From CAZYBO01 sp964645205 (lineage in GTDB: Bacteria; Pseudomonadota; Alphaproteobacteria; Rickettsiales; SXRF01), in contig CAZYBO010000007.1 of the NCBI GenBank assembly GCA_964645205.1, positions 36,679-100,678 on the forward strand: a stretch of DNA of 64,000 nt, written 5' to 3'. The position numbers were made by a program, and so were the translations under genes. The notes under the pieces were generated by a model, which saw only the letters and a list, made by a program, of their open reading frames with translations, made no database searches and was not told the origin of the DNA. Below, in pieces: positions 55,332 through 63,946 of this stretch; position 1 is the stretch's first letter, and every line of letters begins with the position of its first letter.

Positions 55332-56855
55332 ATGTCGATGCTGGTTCTCAAAAATTCCTCAATCCGGCAGAGACTGACCTACATCATTATGTCGATCAGC
55401 TGCATTTCCGTGCTGCTGACGACGCTCACCATCTCCGTGATGGGCTTCTTCAACCTGCGCGCCAGTATCATCGACGAGCTGGTGGTGTCGGCTTCCATCG
55501 TCGGCGACCGCAACAACGCGGCACTGGTGTTCAACGACCCCGTGCAGGCGGAAACCAATTTGAACGTGTTCAGCGTGAAGCAATCCATCGTGCAGGCGTG
55601 CCTTTACGATGAAAAACGCAACCTTTTCGCGCGCTATGTGCAAACGGCGCATGAAGGCAGCAGCCAATGCCCTGCGGAAATCGTAGAGCGTATCGACATC
55701 GGCCAGAACCGCATCGAGGTGATGAAGCCGGTGGTGAAGATGCAGGACGTGATCGGGCATATTTATATCGAATCGACGCTCGATGAAATCGACCAGTATT
55801 TCCGCAAGCAGGCCACCATCGCAAGCACGGTGACGCTGGCGGTGCTGGTGGTGTCGTATCTGCTTGCGATCAGCCTGCAAAAAGCGATTTCCCAGCCCAT
55901 CCTGAGTTTGGCGGATACGGCGCGGCAGGTGTCGCTGCACAAAGATTACAATATCCGTGCCGCCAAGATCGGCAACGAGCAGGAAGAATATAACAACGAG
56001 CTGGTGATCCTGACCAACGCGTTCAACGACATGTTAACCGAGATAGGGCAGCGCGACAAACAGCTCAAAAAGCAAAACACCGAGTTGGAAAAGGCGAGGG
56101 ATGCCGCCGAAGCCGCCAACCGCGCGAAATCACAATTCCTTGCGAATATCAGCCATGAATTGCGTACGCCGCTGAATGCCATCATCGGCTTCTCCTCGAT
56201 TCTCATGAACCAATTGTTCGGGCCGCTGGGCGATCAGAAATATCTTGAATACTCGAAAGACATCAACGAATCGGGCGCGCACCTGCTCGACATCATCAAC
56301 GACATTCTCGATCTTTCCAAAGCCGAAGCAGGCAAGCTCAGCCTGAGCTACGAGGAAGTGCACGTCATAAAATCCCTCAATAAATGCCTGACCATCATCG
56401 CCGAGCGCGCGGAAAAAGGGAAAGTCACCATCGAGAAAGATATTCCTAAGATACTGCCGACACTTGTGGCCGACCGCCTGCGTTTTATCCAGATCGTGCT
56501 GAATATTCTCTCCAACGCCGTGAAATTCACGCCTGAAGGCGGCAAAGTGTTCCTGAAAGTCGCCACGAAAGAAACGGAAGGCGAGCCTACGCATATCCTC
56601 GTTACGATTCAGGATACGGGTATCGGCATGTCGGACGAGGATCAGGCCAAGGCGTTCCAGAGCTTCGGGCAGGTCGATAGCGGCCTGAATCGTAAATATG
56701 AGGGTACCGGGCTTGGCCTGCCGCTTACCAAAAAGCTGGTAGACCTGCATTTCGGCACTATTGAGCTGAGCAGCGAGCTGGGCAAAGGCACGCTGGTTGC
56801 TGTGGCATTCCCTGTCCTGCCACCGCCAGGAGTGGATTATCTGGGGGGGGAATAG
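55332..56855 (+). CDS. Sensor histidine kinase with CHASE8-like periplasmic domain
   Basis: A 507-residue membrane kinase: TM1 at 18-40, a periplasmic domain at 45-160 (DRNNAALVFNDPVQAETNL is the CHASE8-like feature shared with YfiN-type proteins), TM2 at 163-183, HAMP at 184-240, coiled coil, HisKA with His275 (ISHELRTPLNAIIG), and HATPase with NILSNAVKF, DTGIGM and YEGTGLGLPL. It has no receiver domain and no cognate regulator is adjacent. Eight G in a row at 56843-56850 lie within the last codons. It follows the yfiR-like gene by 4 bases. Confidence 0.92.
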   Translation: MSMLVLKNSSIRQRLTYIIMSISCISVLLTTLTISVMGFFNLRASIIDELVVSASIVGDRNNAALVFNDPVQAETNLNVFSVKQSIVQACLYDEKRNLFARYVQTAHEGSSQCPAEIVERIDIGQNRIEVMKPVVKMQDVIGHIYIESTLDEIDQYFRKQATIASTVTLAVLVVSYLLAISLQKAISQPILSLADTARQVSLHKDYNIRAAKIGNEQEEYNNELVILTNAFNDMLTEIGQRDKQLKKQNTELEKARDAAEAANRAKSQFLANISHELRTPLNAIIGFSSILMNQLFGPLGDQKYLEYSKDINESGAHLLDIINDILDLSKAEAGKLSLSYEEVHVIKSLNKCLTIIAERAEKGKVTIEKDIPKILPTLVADRLRFIQIVLNILSNAVKFTPEGGKVFLKVATKETEGEPTHILVTIQDTGIGMSDEDQAKAFQSFGQVDSGLNRKYEGTGLGLPLTKKLVDLHFGTIELSSELGKGTLVAVAFPVLPPPGVDYLGGE

Positions 56856-56866
56856 GTCGGTTTACG

Positions 56867-56882
56867 CAAATTTAACAATTTG
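56867..56882. promoter_or_regulatory. Palindrome before the MarR-type gene, candidate operator
   Basis: CAAATT-TAAC-AATTTG, a perfect 6-bp inverted repeat, ends 19 bases upstream of the marR-type start codon. Length and position fit an autoregulatory site for a winged-helix dimer. Confidence 0.45.
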
Positions 56883-56901
56883 ATTCTAGAGTGAAAATAC
56901 T

Positions 56902-57360
56902 ATGAAGCAGGTTTATACAGATTCCATCCTGATGATCGAACGGCTTCACCGTCGTTTTCTCGACGTGGTGAAAACCGAACTTGATCGCTTGAAAATCGAC
57001 GACGTGAACAACGTCCAGACGCTGATTTTATACAATATCAGCGCTGAACAGCTTACCATCGGCGAACTCACGAACCGGGGGTATTACCTCGGCTCCAACG
57101 TGTCGTACAATGTGAAAAAGCTGGTGGAAAACGGCTATCTCATGCAGGAACGCGCGCCGCACGATAAGCGCTCCACGCGCATACGCCTCTCTGAAAAAGG
57201 CCTCGCTTTGTGCAAGAAAATCGACGAGCTGTATCAGCGCAATGTCGATGAGCTTTCCAAGCAATTGGACGCCAACGCGCTCCAGTCCCTCAATAAGACG
57301 CTCTCGCAGCTTGAGAAGTTCTGGACGGATTACATCAATAATATATTTAAAATCAAGTAG
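56902..57360 (+). CDS. MarR family transcriptional regulator
   Basis: A 152-residue winged-helix regulator. The recognition region is LTIGELTNRGYYLGSNVSYNVKKLVENGYL (residues about 53-82) and the wing is ERAPHDKRSTRIRLSEKGLAL. N- and C-terminal helices form the dimer domain. It resembles the LdtR-like MarR group of alphaproteobacteria, but its target is unknown. It is 46 bases downstream of the kinase gene and may belong to the same transcript or have its own promoter with the palindrome above. Confidence 0.9.
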   Translation: MKQVYTDSILMIERLHRRFLDVVKTELDRLKIDDVNNVQTLILYNISAEQLTIGELTNRGYYLGSNVSYNVKKLVENGYLMQERAPHDKRSTRIRLSEKGLALCKKIDELYQRNVDELSKQLDANALQSLNKTLSQLEKFWTDYINNIFKIK

Positions 57361-57414
57361 CTTGCCGATCTTCGTGCGGCCTGCTTTTTCCTGCGTTCCG
57401 CGGGAAAATTGCGC

Positions 57415-57443
57415 TTGACTTAAGCCTATGAAACATTTAGGTA
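57415..57443 (+). promoter_or_regulatory. Candidate promoter of rpmB
   Basis: TTGACT (57415-57420) is followed 17 bases later by TAGGTA, a weak -10. The transcript would carry a leader of about 30 bases with GGAAG at 57471-57475 and the ATG at 57483. Confidence rests on the -35 box and on the need for a strong promoter before a ribosomal protein gene. Confidence 0.4.
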
Positions 57444-57482
57444 GAACGACCTTAAATTTTTACAAAACAAGGAAGTACTATC

Positions 57483-57779
57483 ATGGCAAGGCGTTGCGCA
57501 GTAACCGGTGTCGGTCCCCAATCCGGTAACAAAGTATCCCACTCGAACCGCAAGACGAGGACGCGTTTTCTCCCGAACTTGCAGCATGTTTCGCTCATCA
57601 GCGACGTGCTCGGCTCGACGATCTCCCTGCGCGTTACCGCGGCTACGCTGCGCAGCATCGAGCATAACGGCGGCCTCGACGCTTACCTGCTCAACCACGC
57701 GGAAAGCAAGCTCACCCCGGAAGCTGGCAAGCTCAAACGCCAGATCAAGCGCAAGCTCGCTGCAAAGGCTGCCGCTTAA
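57483..57779 (+). CDS. rpmB: 50S ribosomal protein L28
   Basis: A 98-residue L28 with the canonical start ARRCAVTGVGPQSGNKVSHSN, then RKTRTRFLPNLQHVSL and SDVLGSTISLRVTAATLRSIE. The GGAAG site is 7 bases before the ATG. It ends one base from the convergent cobT gene; rpmB beside cobT is a common alphaproteobacterial arrangement. Confidence 0.97.
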   Translation: MARRCAVTGVGPQSGNKVSHSNRKTRTRFLPNLQHVSLISDVLGSTISLRVTAATLRSIEHNGGLDAYLLNHAESKLTPEAGKLKRQIKRKLAAKAAA

Positions 57780-57780
57780 T

Positions 57781-59577
57781 TTAAGCGGCTTTCTTCCCGC
57801 CGAACAGTTCGAGCAACTGGCCGGTCATCGTTTCCCCTAATTTGTCTATGTCGGCTATGGTTACGGCGCGTTTGTAGTAGCGCGTAACGTCGTGGCCGAT
57901 GCCGATCGCCAGCAATTCCACCGGTGTTTTTTCTTCGACATGCGCGATGACTTCGCGCAGGTGCGTATCGAGATAATTGCCGTTATTGACGGATAAGGTG
58001 CTGTCGTCTACCGGTGCGCCGTCGGATACCATCATGAGGATGCGGCGCTGCTCGGGGCGCTTCATCAGGCGGCTGCATGCCCACAGGATCGCTTCGCCGT
58101 CGATATTTTCTTTGAGGATGCCGTCTTTGAGCATTAGGCCAAGCGATTTGCGCGCCTTGCGCCAGCTCGTGTCGGCGGATTTGTAAATGATGTGACGTAG
58201 ATCGTTCAGGCGGCCGGGATGCGCGGGTTTGCCATTTTTCAGCCATTGCTTGTGCGAGGCGCCGCCTTTCCATTCACGCGTGGTGAAGCCCAGCACTTCG
58301 ACTTTTACGCCGCAGCGTTCCAGCGTGCGGCTGATGAGGTCGGCGCAGATGGCGGCCATGGTGATGGGGCGGCCGCGCATGGAGCCGGAATTGTCGATGA
58401 GCAGGCAGACTACCGTGTCGCGGAAATCCGATTCTTTCTCGCGCTTGTAAATCATCTCCTCGTTCGCACGGATGATGATGCGGGCGAGTTTGCGGTTGTC
58501 GAGGATGCCGTCTTCCTGATCGAAAATCCACTGCCGTGCCTGCTTAGCCATCAGCAGCCGCTGTAGCCGGTTGGCAAGGCGCGAGGTGAGCGCCTGAAAC
58601 TGGTCTACCTTCTGGTCGAGCTGCTCGCGCAGGAAATCCAGCTCGGGATTCGTGGCGAGCTGGCTGGCGTGTACGGTTTCATCGTATTGCGTGGTGTAGG
58701 CGTGGTAGGGATGCGCGGTGCGCTTCTCGTCATTATAATTGCGCGGGTAAGAGGCGGGCTGGCTGCTGTCATGCTGCTCCTCTTCATCCGCGCCTGCGTC
58801 CTGCATGGGCATCGGGATGCTTGCGGCTTGCGCGGCTTCTTTCGTTTCGCGCTTGCCGCTGGAGAGCATCGCCGGGGTTTCGCGCTCATGGTCATTTTCC
58901 GGTTCGGATGGCGCGTTTTCTTTGCTTTGCGGCTGCGCATCGGCTTTTTTGCCCGGCTCCTGCGAGGTGGAGGCGTCGGCGAGCGCATCGATAAATTTCA
59001 GCGCGAACGTTGCGTAATGTTTTTGGTCGTCCATATGTTCACGCATGGATTCCAGCAACGGCAACGCTTTTTGTATCACCGTGTCCGGGCTTTCCAGAAT
59101 ACCGGCGAGGTGTGCAGGCATCTCCATATGCTGGATATGTTTGCGCGCGAATAGTTCCACCATCGCCGGCAGCTGCAGATTATCGCGGTGCAGCCCGCGC
59201 ACGATCGCATCATGCTCGAAGCGCTGCGCAAGATTATGTTGTACGCCCTGTAAATAGCGGCTGCCTCGCGTTTCCACGCGGATGGATTCCAGCATGTCGA
59301 ATAGCCCGCTATTGGCGACATGCGACGGTTGCAGTAAGCGATGCAAGTTTTTATCGTGAAAACGCACGGAAAGCGCAGCGTGATCGGCTTCCCCGCGTAC
59401 CTGTTCCAGCAATTCCGGTTGTGGTTGCGCGGTGATAGCGGGCAGCGATACGTCGCCTGCGCCATTCTTTTGCCCGAAGGTAACGGCAAGGTCGTGCTTA
59501 CGCGCCAGCGCGTGGGTAGCGGCGGTGATCGCCTGTTTCAGGCCGGTGAGTTCCCTGTGCTCCTGCGGCGTGGTCAC
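57781..59577 (-). CDS. cobT: Aerobic cobaltochelatase CobT subunit
   Basis: A 598-residue protein. Residues 205-280 are an acidic, Pro/Glu-rich linker, and the C-terminal part is a von Willebrand factor A domain with the metal-ion-dependent adhesion motif DNSGSM at 395-400. With CobS it forms an AAA+ ring complex that drives cobalt insertion by CobN in the aerobic cobalamin route. No cobN or other cob gene is in the window. Its start overlaps the cobS stop by 4 bases. Confidence 0.93.
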   Translation of the reverse strand: MTTPQEHRELTGLKQAITAATHALARKHDLAVTFGQKNGAGDVSLPAITAQPQPELLEQVRGEADHAALSVRFHDKNLHRLLQPSHVANSGLFDMLESIRVETRGSRYLQGVQHNLAQRFEHDAIVRGLHRDNLQLPAMVELFARKHIQHMEMPAHLAGILESPDTVIQKALPLLESMREHMDDQKHYATFALKFIDALADASTSQEPGKKADAQPQSKENAPSEPENDHERETPAMLSSGKRETKEAAQAASIPMPMQDAGADEEEQHDSSQPASYPRNYNDEKRTAHPYHAYTTQYDETVHASQLATNPELDFLREQLDQKVDQFQALTSRLANRLQRLLMAKQARQWIFDQEDGILDNRKLARIIIRANEEMIYKREKESDFRDTVVCLLIDNSGSMRGRPITMAAICADLISRTLERCGVKVEVLGFTTREWKGGASHKQWLKNGKPAHPGRLNDLRHIIYKSADTSWRKARKSLGLMLKDGILKENIDGEAILWACSRLMKRPEQRRILMMVSDGAPVDDSTLSVNNGNYLDTHLREVIAHVEEKTPVELLAIGIGHDVTRYYKRAVTIADIDKLGETMTGQLLELFGGKKAA

Positions 59578-60545
59578 CGCTTTTCCAGCAGGCTGTGATT
59601 GAAGGAGCGCTGGTAATATTCCGCGATGATCGGGCGCTCGTTCTCATCGCACTTATTGAAAAACGTGAGGCGGAAGGCCATGTGCACATCATTGAAGATA
59701 GCCATGTTTTCTGCCCAATTGATAACCGTGCGCGGTGACATCACGGTGGAAATATCGCCCTGCATGAAGCCTTCGCGCGTGAGGTTGGCCATCGCAATCA
59801 TGCTGCGGATGGTATCTTTGGATTTCGCCAGTTCCTTTACTTTTGAGGTGACGATCTTGAATTCGTCCTCTTCCGGCAAATAATTGAGTGTGGTGACGAT
59901 ATTCCAGCGATCCATCTGCCCCTGATTGATCGGCTGCGTGCCGTGGTACAGGCCGGTGGCGTCACCCAGACCAACTGTGTTGGCGGTGGCGAACAAGCGG
60001 AAAGCGGGGTGAGGGGTGATGATGCGGTTTTGGTCGAGCAGCGTGAATTTTCCGTGAGCTTCCAGCACACGCTGGATAACGAACATCACGTCGGGGCGTC
60101 CGGCGTCGTATTCGTCGAATACAAGGGCTACAGAGCGTTCCAGCGCCCATGGCAGGATGCCGTCCTGAAATTTCGTGACCTGTTTTCCGTCCTGCAGCGT
60201 GATAACGTCGCGCCCTACGAGATCGGTGCGGCTGATATGGCTGTCGAGGTTCACGCGGATGCACGGCCAGTTGAGGCGCGCGGCGATCTGCTCGATATGC
60301 GTGGATTTTCCGGTGCCGTGGTAACCCTGCACCAATACGCGGCGGTTATGCGAGAAGCCCGCGAGGATGGCCTGCGTGGTGGCAGGCTCAAAATGGTAAT
60401 CGGGGTCGATGTCGGGAACGTATTCGCCCTTCTGTGAAAAAGACTGCACGGGGAAGGGCGTCTTGACGCCAAACAGCTTGCCGGTGTCGGCGATTTTGTC
60501 GGGAGTTTGCGGGGCGGAAGCGTCGTCGAGTGCGGTTTTTTTCAT
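59574..60545 (-). CDS. cobS: Aerobic cobaltochelatase CobS subunit (AAA+ ATPase)
   Basis: A 323-residue MoxR-related AAA+ ATPase. The Walker A motif is GYHGTGKST at 74-82, Walker B is ALVFDEYDAGRPDV, and sensor 1 is FATANTVGLGD. The N-terminal segment KLFGVKTPFPVQSFSQKGEY is the CobS-specific start. It is the upstream partner of cobT in the same operon and lies 60 bases downstream of the J-domain gene. Confidence 0.95.
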   Translation of the reverse strand: MKKTALDDASAPQTPDKIADTGKLFGVKTPFPVQSFSQKGEYVPDIDPDYHFEPATTQAILAGFSHNRRVLVQGYHGTGKSTHIEQIAARLNWPCIRVNLDSHISRTDLVGRDVITLQDGKQVTKFQDGILPWALERSVALVFDEYDAGRPDVMFVIQRVLEAHGKFTLLDQNRIITPHPAFRLFATANTVGLGDATGLYHGTQPINQGQMDRWNIVTTLNYLPEEDEFKIVTSKVKELAKSKDTIRSMIAMANLTREGFMQGDISTVMSPRTVINWAENMAIFNDVHMAFRLTFFNKCDENERPIIAEYYQRSFNHSLLEKR

Positions 60546-60605
60546 GGTGAGTTCCGTAGGTGAATATAGATGAGCCTAGCGCGGGGTGCGGCTTGCGGCA
60601 AGCGG

Positions 60606-61160
60606 CTATTCCTGCGTTTTGTGGTGTTCGATGAGGATGAGGTAGGCGGCGGTGATCTGCTTGAAGCGCTCTTCGGCTTCGGCGCTACCCTTATTGACGT
60701 CGGGATGGTGTTTTTTGACCAGCGTGCGGTATTGGCTTTTGAGTTTTTCAGGTGTGTAGGGGTAGTCTATATCCAGCGCCGCCAATGCCGCGCGAAGGCG
60801 TGCGTTCAGGTGCGGGTGGCGGATTTCCGCCTGTTTTGCGGCGCGGCCATGCATGAATTCATAAAGCGCGTGCTGCAACTGGTCGAGCCGCTGACCGACA
60901 TGCGTTTCGCGCTGCCATGTGGGGCGATGGCCGGTGACGGCGTCGCTGATGAAGGCTTCGATCTCATCGCGCTCCATGCCGTCGAAAAAATCCCAGCGCT
61001 GGTTGTATTCGCGGATATGGTCGAGGCAGAACCATGTGTATTCATGCAGCGCATTTTTCGCCTTCGGCGCTTTGTATGTGGCAGGCGCCGCGCAGCCTTC
61101 GGCGCTGCAGGCATAGGACTGCTGCTCGGGTTCGCTATATTGCGTTTTCTTTTTCGGCAT
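60606..61160 (-). CDS. J-domain protein
   Basis: A 184-residue protein. The first 50 residues have a possible metal site (CSAEGC and FCLDH). The C-terminal 50 residues form a J domain with helix II LKSQYRTLVKKHHPDVN and the HPD motif at 152-154. J proteins of this type adjacent to cobS are common in alphaproteobacteria and presumably recruit DnaK; the client is unknown. It is divergent from bolA, which starts 20 bases away on the other strand. Confidence 0.88.
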   Translation of the reverse strand: MPKKKTQYSEPEQQSYACSAEGCAAPATYKAPKAKNALHEYTWFCLDHIREYNQRWDFFDGMERDEIEAFISDAVTGHRPTWQRETHVGQRLDQLQHALYEFMHGRAAKQAEIRHPHLNARLRAALAALDIDYPYTPEKLKSQYRTLVKKHHPDVNKGSAEAEERFKQITAAYLILIEHHKTQE

Positions 61161-61180
61161 CTTTTGAGTATAACACAGGC

Positions 61181-61450
61181 ATGAACCGCGCAGAACGCAT
61201 AAAAGCCCGTTTAAACGAAAAATTATCGCCCCAATCGCTGGAATTGGTTGACGATTCCGCCCGCCATGCCGGACATGCGGGCGCTAGCCCCGGCGGGGAA
61301 ACCCATTACCGGCTTACGGTGGTGTCGGAGGCGTTTGCGGGCTTAAGCCGGGTGGCACGGCACCAGCTTGTGTATGGCGCGTTAGCGGAGGAATTCAAGA
61401 CCGGGCTGCACGCGCTGAACATTACGGCCAGTGTGCCGGGGGAGAATTAG
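61181..61450 (+). CDS. BolA family protein
   Basis: An 89-residue protein starting at the ATG at 61181, matching the normal length. The BolA fold is recognised from RAERIKARLNEKLSPQSLEL, the helix-turn region HYRLTVVSEAFAGLSRVARHQLVYGAL, and the closing ALNITASVPGE. BolA proteins partner with monothiol glutaredoxins in iron-sulfur regulation. The invariant His is within ARHQLVY. Its 3' end overlaps the parA gene by 4 bases. Confidence 0.92.
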   Translation: MNRAERIKARLNEKLSPQSLELVDDSARHAGHAGASPGGETHYRLTVVSEAFAGLSRVARHQLVYGALAEEFKTGLHALNITASVPGEN

Positions 61451-62133
61451 GCTTCTTCCAGCACGCGCTTTTTCTGTTTCGGCGCGGCTTCGGCTTCTTC
61501 CGGTTCGGGGTCTTTCACGAGGTTCAGGATTTCTTTCACCAAGGACTTGATTTCCTGCGCGGCGTGGCTGGTTGGGTCGATTTCCGTGGCGCATTTGCCT
61601 TCCATGATCGACGCGGCAAACAGCACGCGGTTGCCGATGGTAGTGTTCGCCAGCTCCGGCAGCTCGGCGGCGATAGTGGCGGCGAGGCGCGAATTGGCGG
61701 ATACGCGGTTGAGCACCACGCGCACGGGGACTTTTTCCGCTTTTGCCAGCTCCAGCGTGGCCTTGGTCGCCCACAGATCGGTGGGGCTGGGCTGCACGGG
61801 GATGATGATGAGGTCGGCGGCGCGGATAGCGGTGCGCGCTTCGGTTTCGGTGTGCGGCGGGCTGTCGATGATGATGAAATCCTGTGTTTTACGCAGGCGG
61901 GACACTTCGCTGCCCACGCGCCAGCCGGACAATGAGTTGAAGGTAAGCCCGGTATAGCCTTCGCCGAAGGTTTCCTCGCGCACTTTGTGCCAGTAGGTGA
62001 GGCTGCCCTGCGGGTCGATGTCGACGATGGCGACACGGTTGCCTTTTTGACTCAGCGCCACGGCGATATGCGCGGCCATCGTCGTTTTCCCGGCGCCACC
62101 TTTTTGCTGTGCGATTGTGATAACTTTTGCCAT
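61447..62133 (-). CDS. ParA family ATPase
   Basis: A 228-residue MinD/ParA ATPase. The deviant Walker A KGGAGKTTMA (residues 11-20), the Walker A' DIDPQGSLTYW, and Walker B IIDSPPHTE are all present. The start is the ATG at 62133 with a GAGGC site; a longer frame upstream is non-coding. The C-terminal tail is charged (EPEEAEAAPKQKKR). No parB gene or parS-like site was recognised nearby, so it may position a protein complex rather than the chromosome. Confidence 0.9.
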   Translation of the reverse strand: MAKVITIAQQKGGAGKTTMAAHIAVALSQKGNRVAIVDIDPQGSLTYWHKVREETFGEGYTGLTFNSLSGWRVGSEVSRLRKTQDFIIIDSPPHTETEARTAIRAADLIIIPVQPSPTDLWATKATLELAKAEKVPVRVVLNRVSANSRLAATIAAELPELANTTIGNRVLFAASIMEGKCATEIDPTSHAAQEIKSLVKEILNLVKDPEPEEAEAAPKQKKRVLEEA

Positions 62134-62232
62134 ACTGCCTCGCTCATGAAGGATGTTTGAGTGAAGAAGATAGCTAATAAAAACGCAGACCACAACCAGA
62201 TTTAGTATCAACGAAACGGTACGCTACCACAA

Positions 62233-63168
62233 ATGGAACAGATGCATCACGAATTGGAAAAAGCGGCATCTTTGCTGAAAGCGGGCGAGCTTGTCGCATT
62301 CCCCACCGAGACGGTGTATGGGCTTGGCGGTAATGCGCTTTCCGATGCTGCGGTGGCGCGGATTTTTGAAGTGAAGGGGCGTCCCAGCTTCAATCCGCTT
62401 ATCGTGCATGTGCCATCGCTGGCGGCGGCGGAAGCGCATGCGCAGTTCAACGCTGCGGCGCGCAGGCTTGCGGAAACGTTCTGGCCTGGCGCGTTGACGT
62501 TGGTGTTACCGCGCCGCGCGGATTGCAGGCTTTCGCTGCTGGTGAGCGCGGGGTTGGACAGCGTGGCGATACGTGTGCCCGCGCACCCGCTCGCACAGGC
62601 CTTGCTGCATGCGGCGCAGCTACCCATCGCTGCGCCGAGCGCAAATCGCTCCGGGCGTGTCAGCCCTACGCAGGCTTCGCACGTTCAGGAGGAGCTTGGG
62701 GAGAGGGTGGCGATGATTTTAGATGGCGGCAATTGTTCCGTCGGCATTGAATCGACAGTGGTGGACGTGACGGGTGAGGTGCCGGTGATCCTGCGCCCCG
62801 GATCGATCACGCGTGAAGCATTGCTTACCTGCGTGCCGCATGTCGGGCTGCATAAACCGTCGGGCGTGTACGCTTCGCCCGGTATGCTGGAAAGTCACTA
62901 TGCGCCCGACCATAATTTACGCCTGAACGCAACCCATGTGGAAAAAGACGAAGCGTTGCTAGCGTTCGGCGTGCCGCTTGCCGCCGGGCTGGTGTGTAAC
63001 CTCAGCGCTTCGCGTGATTTGCGTGAGGCGGCGGCGAATCTTTTTGCGATGCTGCGGGCGCTCGATAAAAAAACATCGCGTGGGATAGCCGTGATGCCGA
63101 TACCGGAAGAGGGGTTGGGCGTTGCGATAAACGACCGGCTGAGGCGCGCGGCGGCACCGAAAAACTAA
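62233..63168 (+). CDS. tsaC: L-threonylcarbamoyladenylate synthase (Sua5 type)
   Basis: A 311-residue enzyme that makes threonylcarbamoyl-AMP for the t6A37 modification of ANN-decoding tRNAs. The YrdC domain occupies about residues 1-190: FPTETVYGLGGNAL, KGRPSFNPLIVHV, PAHPLAQALLHA, and SANRSGRVSPT. The extra C-terminal 120 residues form the Sua5 domain, joined by the conserved SPGMLESHYAPDHNLR segment. No strong ribosome-binding site is seen; the ATG at 62242 is an alternative start. Confidence 0.93.
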   Translation: MEQMHHELEKAASLLKAGELVAFPTETVYGLGGNALSDAAVARIFEVKGRPSFNPLIVHVPSLAAAEAHAQFNAAARRLAETFWPGALTLVLPRRADCRLSLLVSAGLDSVAIRVPAHPLAQALLHAAQLPIAAPSANRSGRVSPTQASHVQEELGERVAMILDGGNCSVGIESTVVDVTGEVPVILRPGSITREALLTCVPHVGLHKPSGVYASPGMLESHYAPDHNLRLNATHVEKDEALLAFGVPLAAGLVCNLSASRDLREAAANLFAMLRALDKKTSRGIAVMPIPEEGLGVAINDRLRRAAAPKN

Positions 63169-63782
63169 GCGGCGGTATCGCCCGATTTCAGGAACGCTTT
63201 ACCGAGCTGGATTTTTTTATTCGGCAGCGATTGTAACCATGCGGTCAGCCGCGCCACTTCGTCAGACATGACTTGCGGGTTGGCGAAGGCTTTCGCCATA
63301 ACGGTGGCACCCTGAATGCCCGCCATCAGCGAAGTGGCGTAGACGCGTGCGGCGTCGGAATGGCCGAGCTGTTGGAACTGGCGCTCCGCCCAATCCACAA
63401 AATCGCCCAGCACCTGCGCGGCGGCTTTGGCGACGTTATCTTTTTCTACCGATGCGTCCTCGATAATGCGACCGATGGGGCAGCCGTATTTCGTGTATTC
63501 GTCGCGCACCTTGTCGAAATAATTCACCGCCTCGACCAGACGTTGGCGCGGATCGGCGATCGCTTCGTCCAGCAACGCGTAGGCCGCGCTGAACTGTTCC
63601 TTGCGTTTGCTGACCGCGGCGAGTGCGAGTTCTTCCTTGGCTTTGAAATAATAATAGACGTTCCCAATCGGGATTTCCGCGTGCTTGGCGATGTCGGCCA
63701 GCGAAGTGGCGGTCATGCCATGCGTATGGAAAAGCGTGGCGGCCGAATCCACAAGCCGGTCTCTTTTATTGGGATTTGTCAT
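63165..63782 (-). CDS. TetR/AcrR family transcriptional regulator
   Basis: A 205-residue regulator with the N-terminal TetR helix-turn-helix: RDRLVDSAATLFHTHGM, TATSLADIAKHAEIPIGNVYYYFKAKEEL. The C-terminal ligand-binding part (YGCPIGRIIEDASVEKDN) is like that of TetR proteins of the YcdC/AefR sort. The target and ligand are unknown. The palindrome upstream at 63797-63814 is a candidate autoregulatory site. It overlaps tsaC by 4 bases at the 3' ends. Confidence 0.9.
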   Translation of the reverse strand: MTNPNKRDRLVDSAATLFHTHGMTATSLADIAKHAEIPIGNVYYYFKAKEELALAAVSKRKEQFSAAYALLDEAIADPRQRLVEAVNYFDKVRDEYTKYGCPIGRIIEDASVEKDNVAKAAAQVLGDFVDWAERQFQQLGHSDAARVYATSLMAGIQGATVMAKAFANPQVMSDEVARLTAWLQSLPNKKIQLGKAFLKSGDTAA

Positions 63783-63796
63783 CAGCCTAAATGCGT

Positions 63797-63814
63797 ATGT
63801 CAGTTAACTTATAT
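63797..63814. promoter_or_regulatory. Palindrome upstream of the TetR gene, candidate operator
   Basis: A perfect 8-bp core AGTTAACT (63802-63809) flanked by partial symmetry (T/A pairs at three of five outward positions), starting 15 bases upstream of the TetR start codon. Size and position suit a TetR dimer site. No gene is seen in the rest of the 164-base gap to the tRNA. Confidence 0.4.
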
Positions 63815-63946
63815 GGCCAGACTTTAATTCTTTTTCATGCTTTTGCAAGCCTATAGATAAAACTGCGCCTGCCGCGCATTATTCGTCACTAAAATCATTG
63901 CAAGCGGATGCAAAGCAAGGTAAATCTTCCACCCTTCCTGCGCTGT

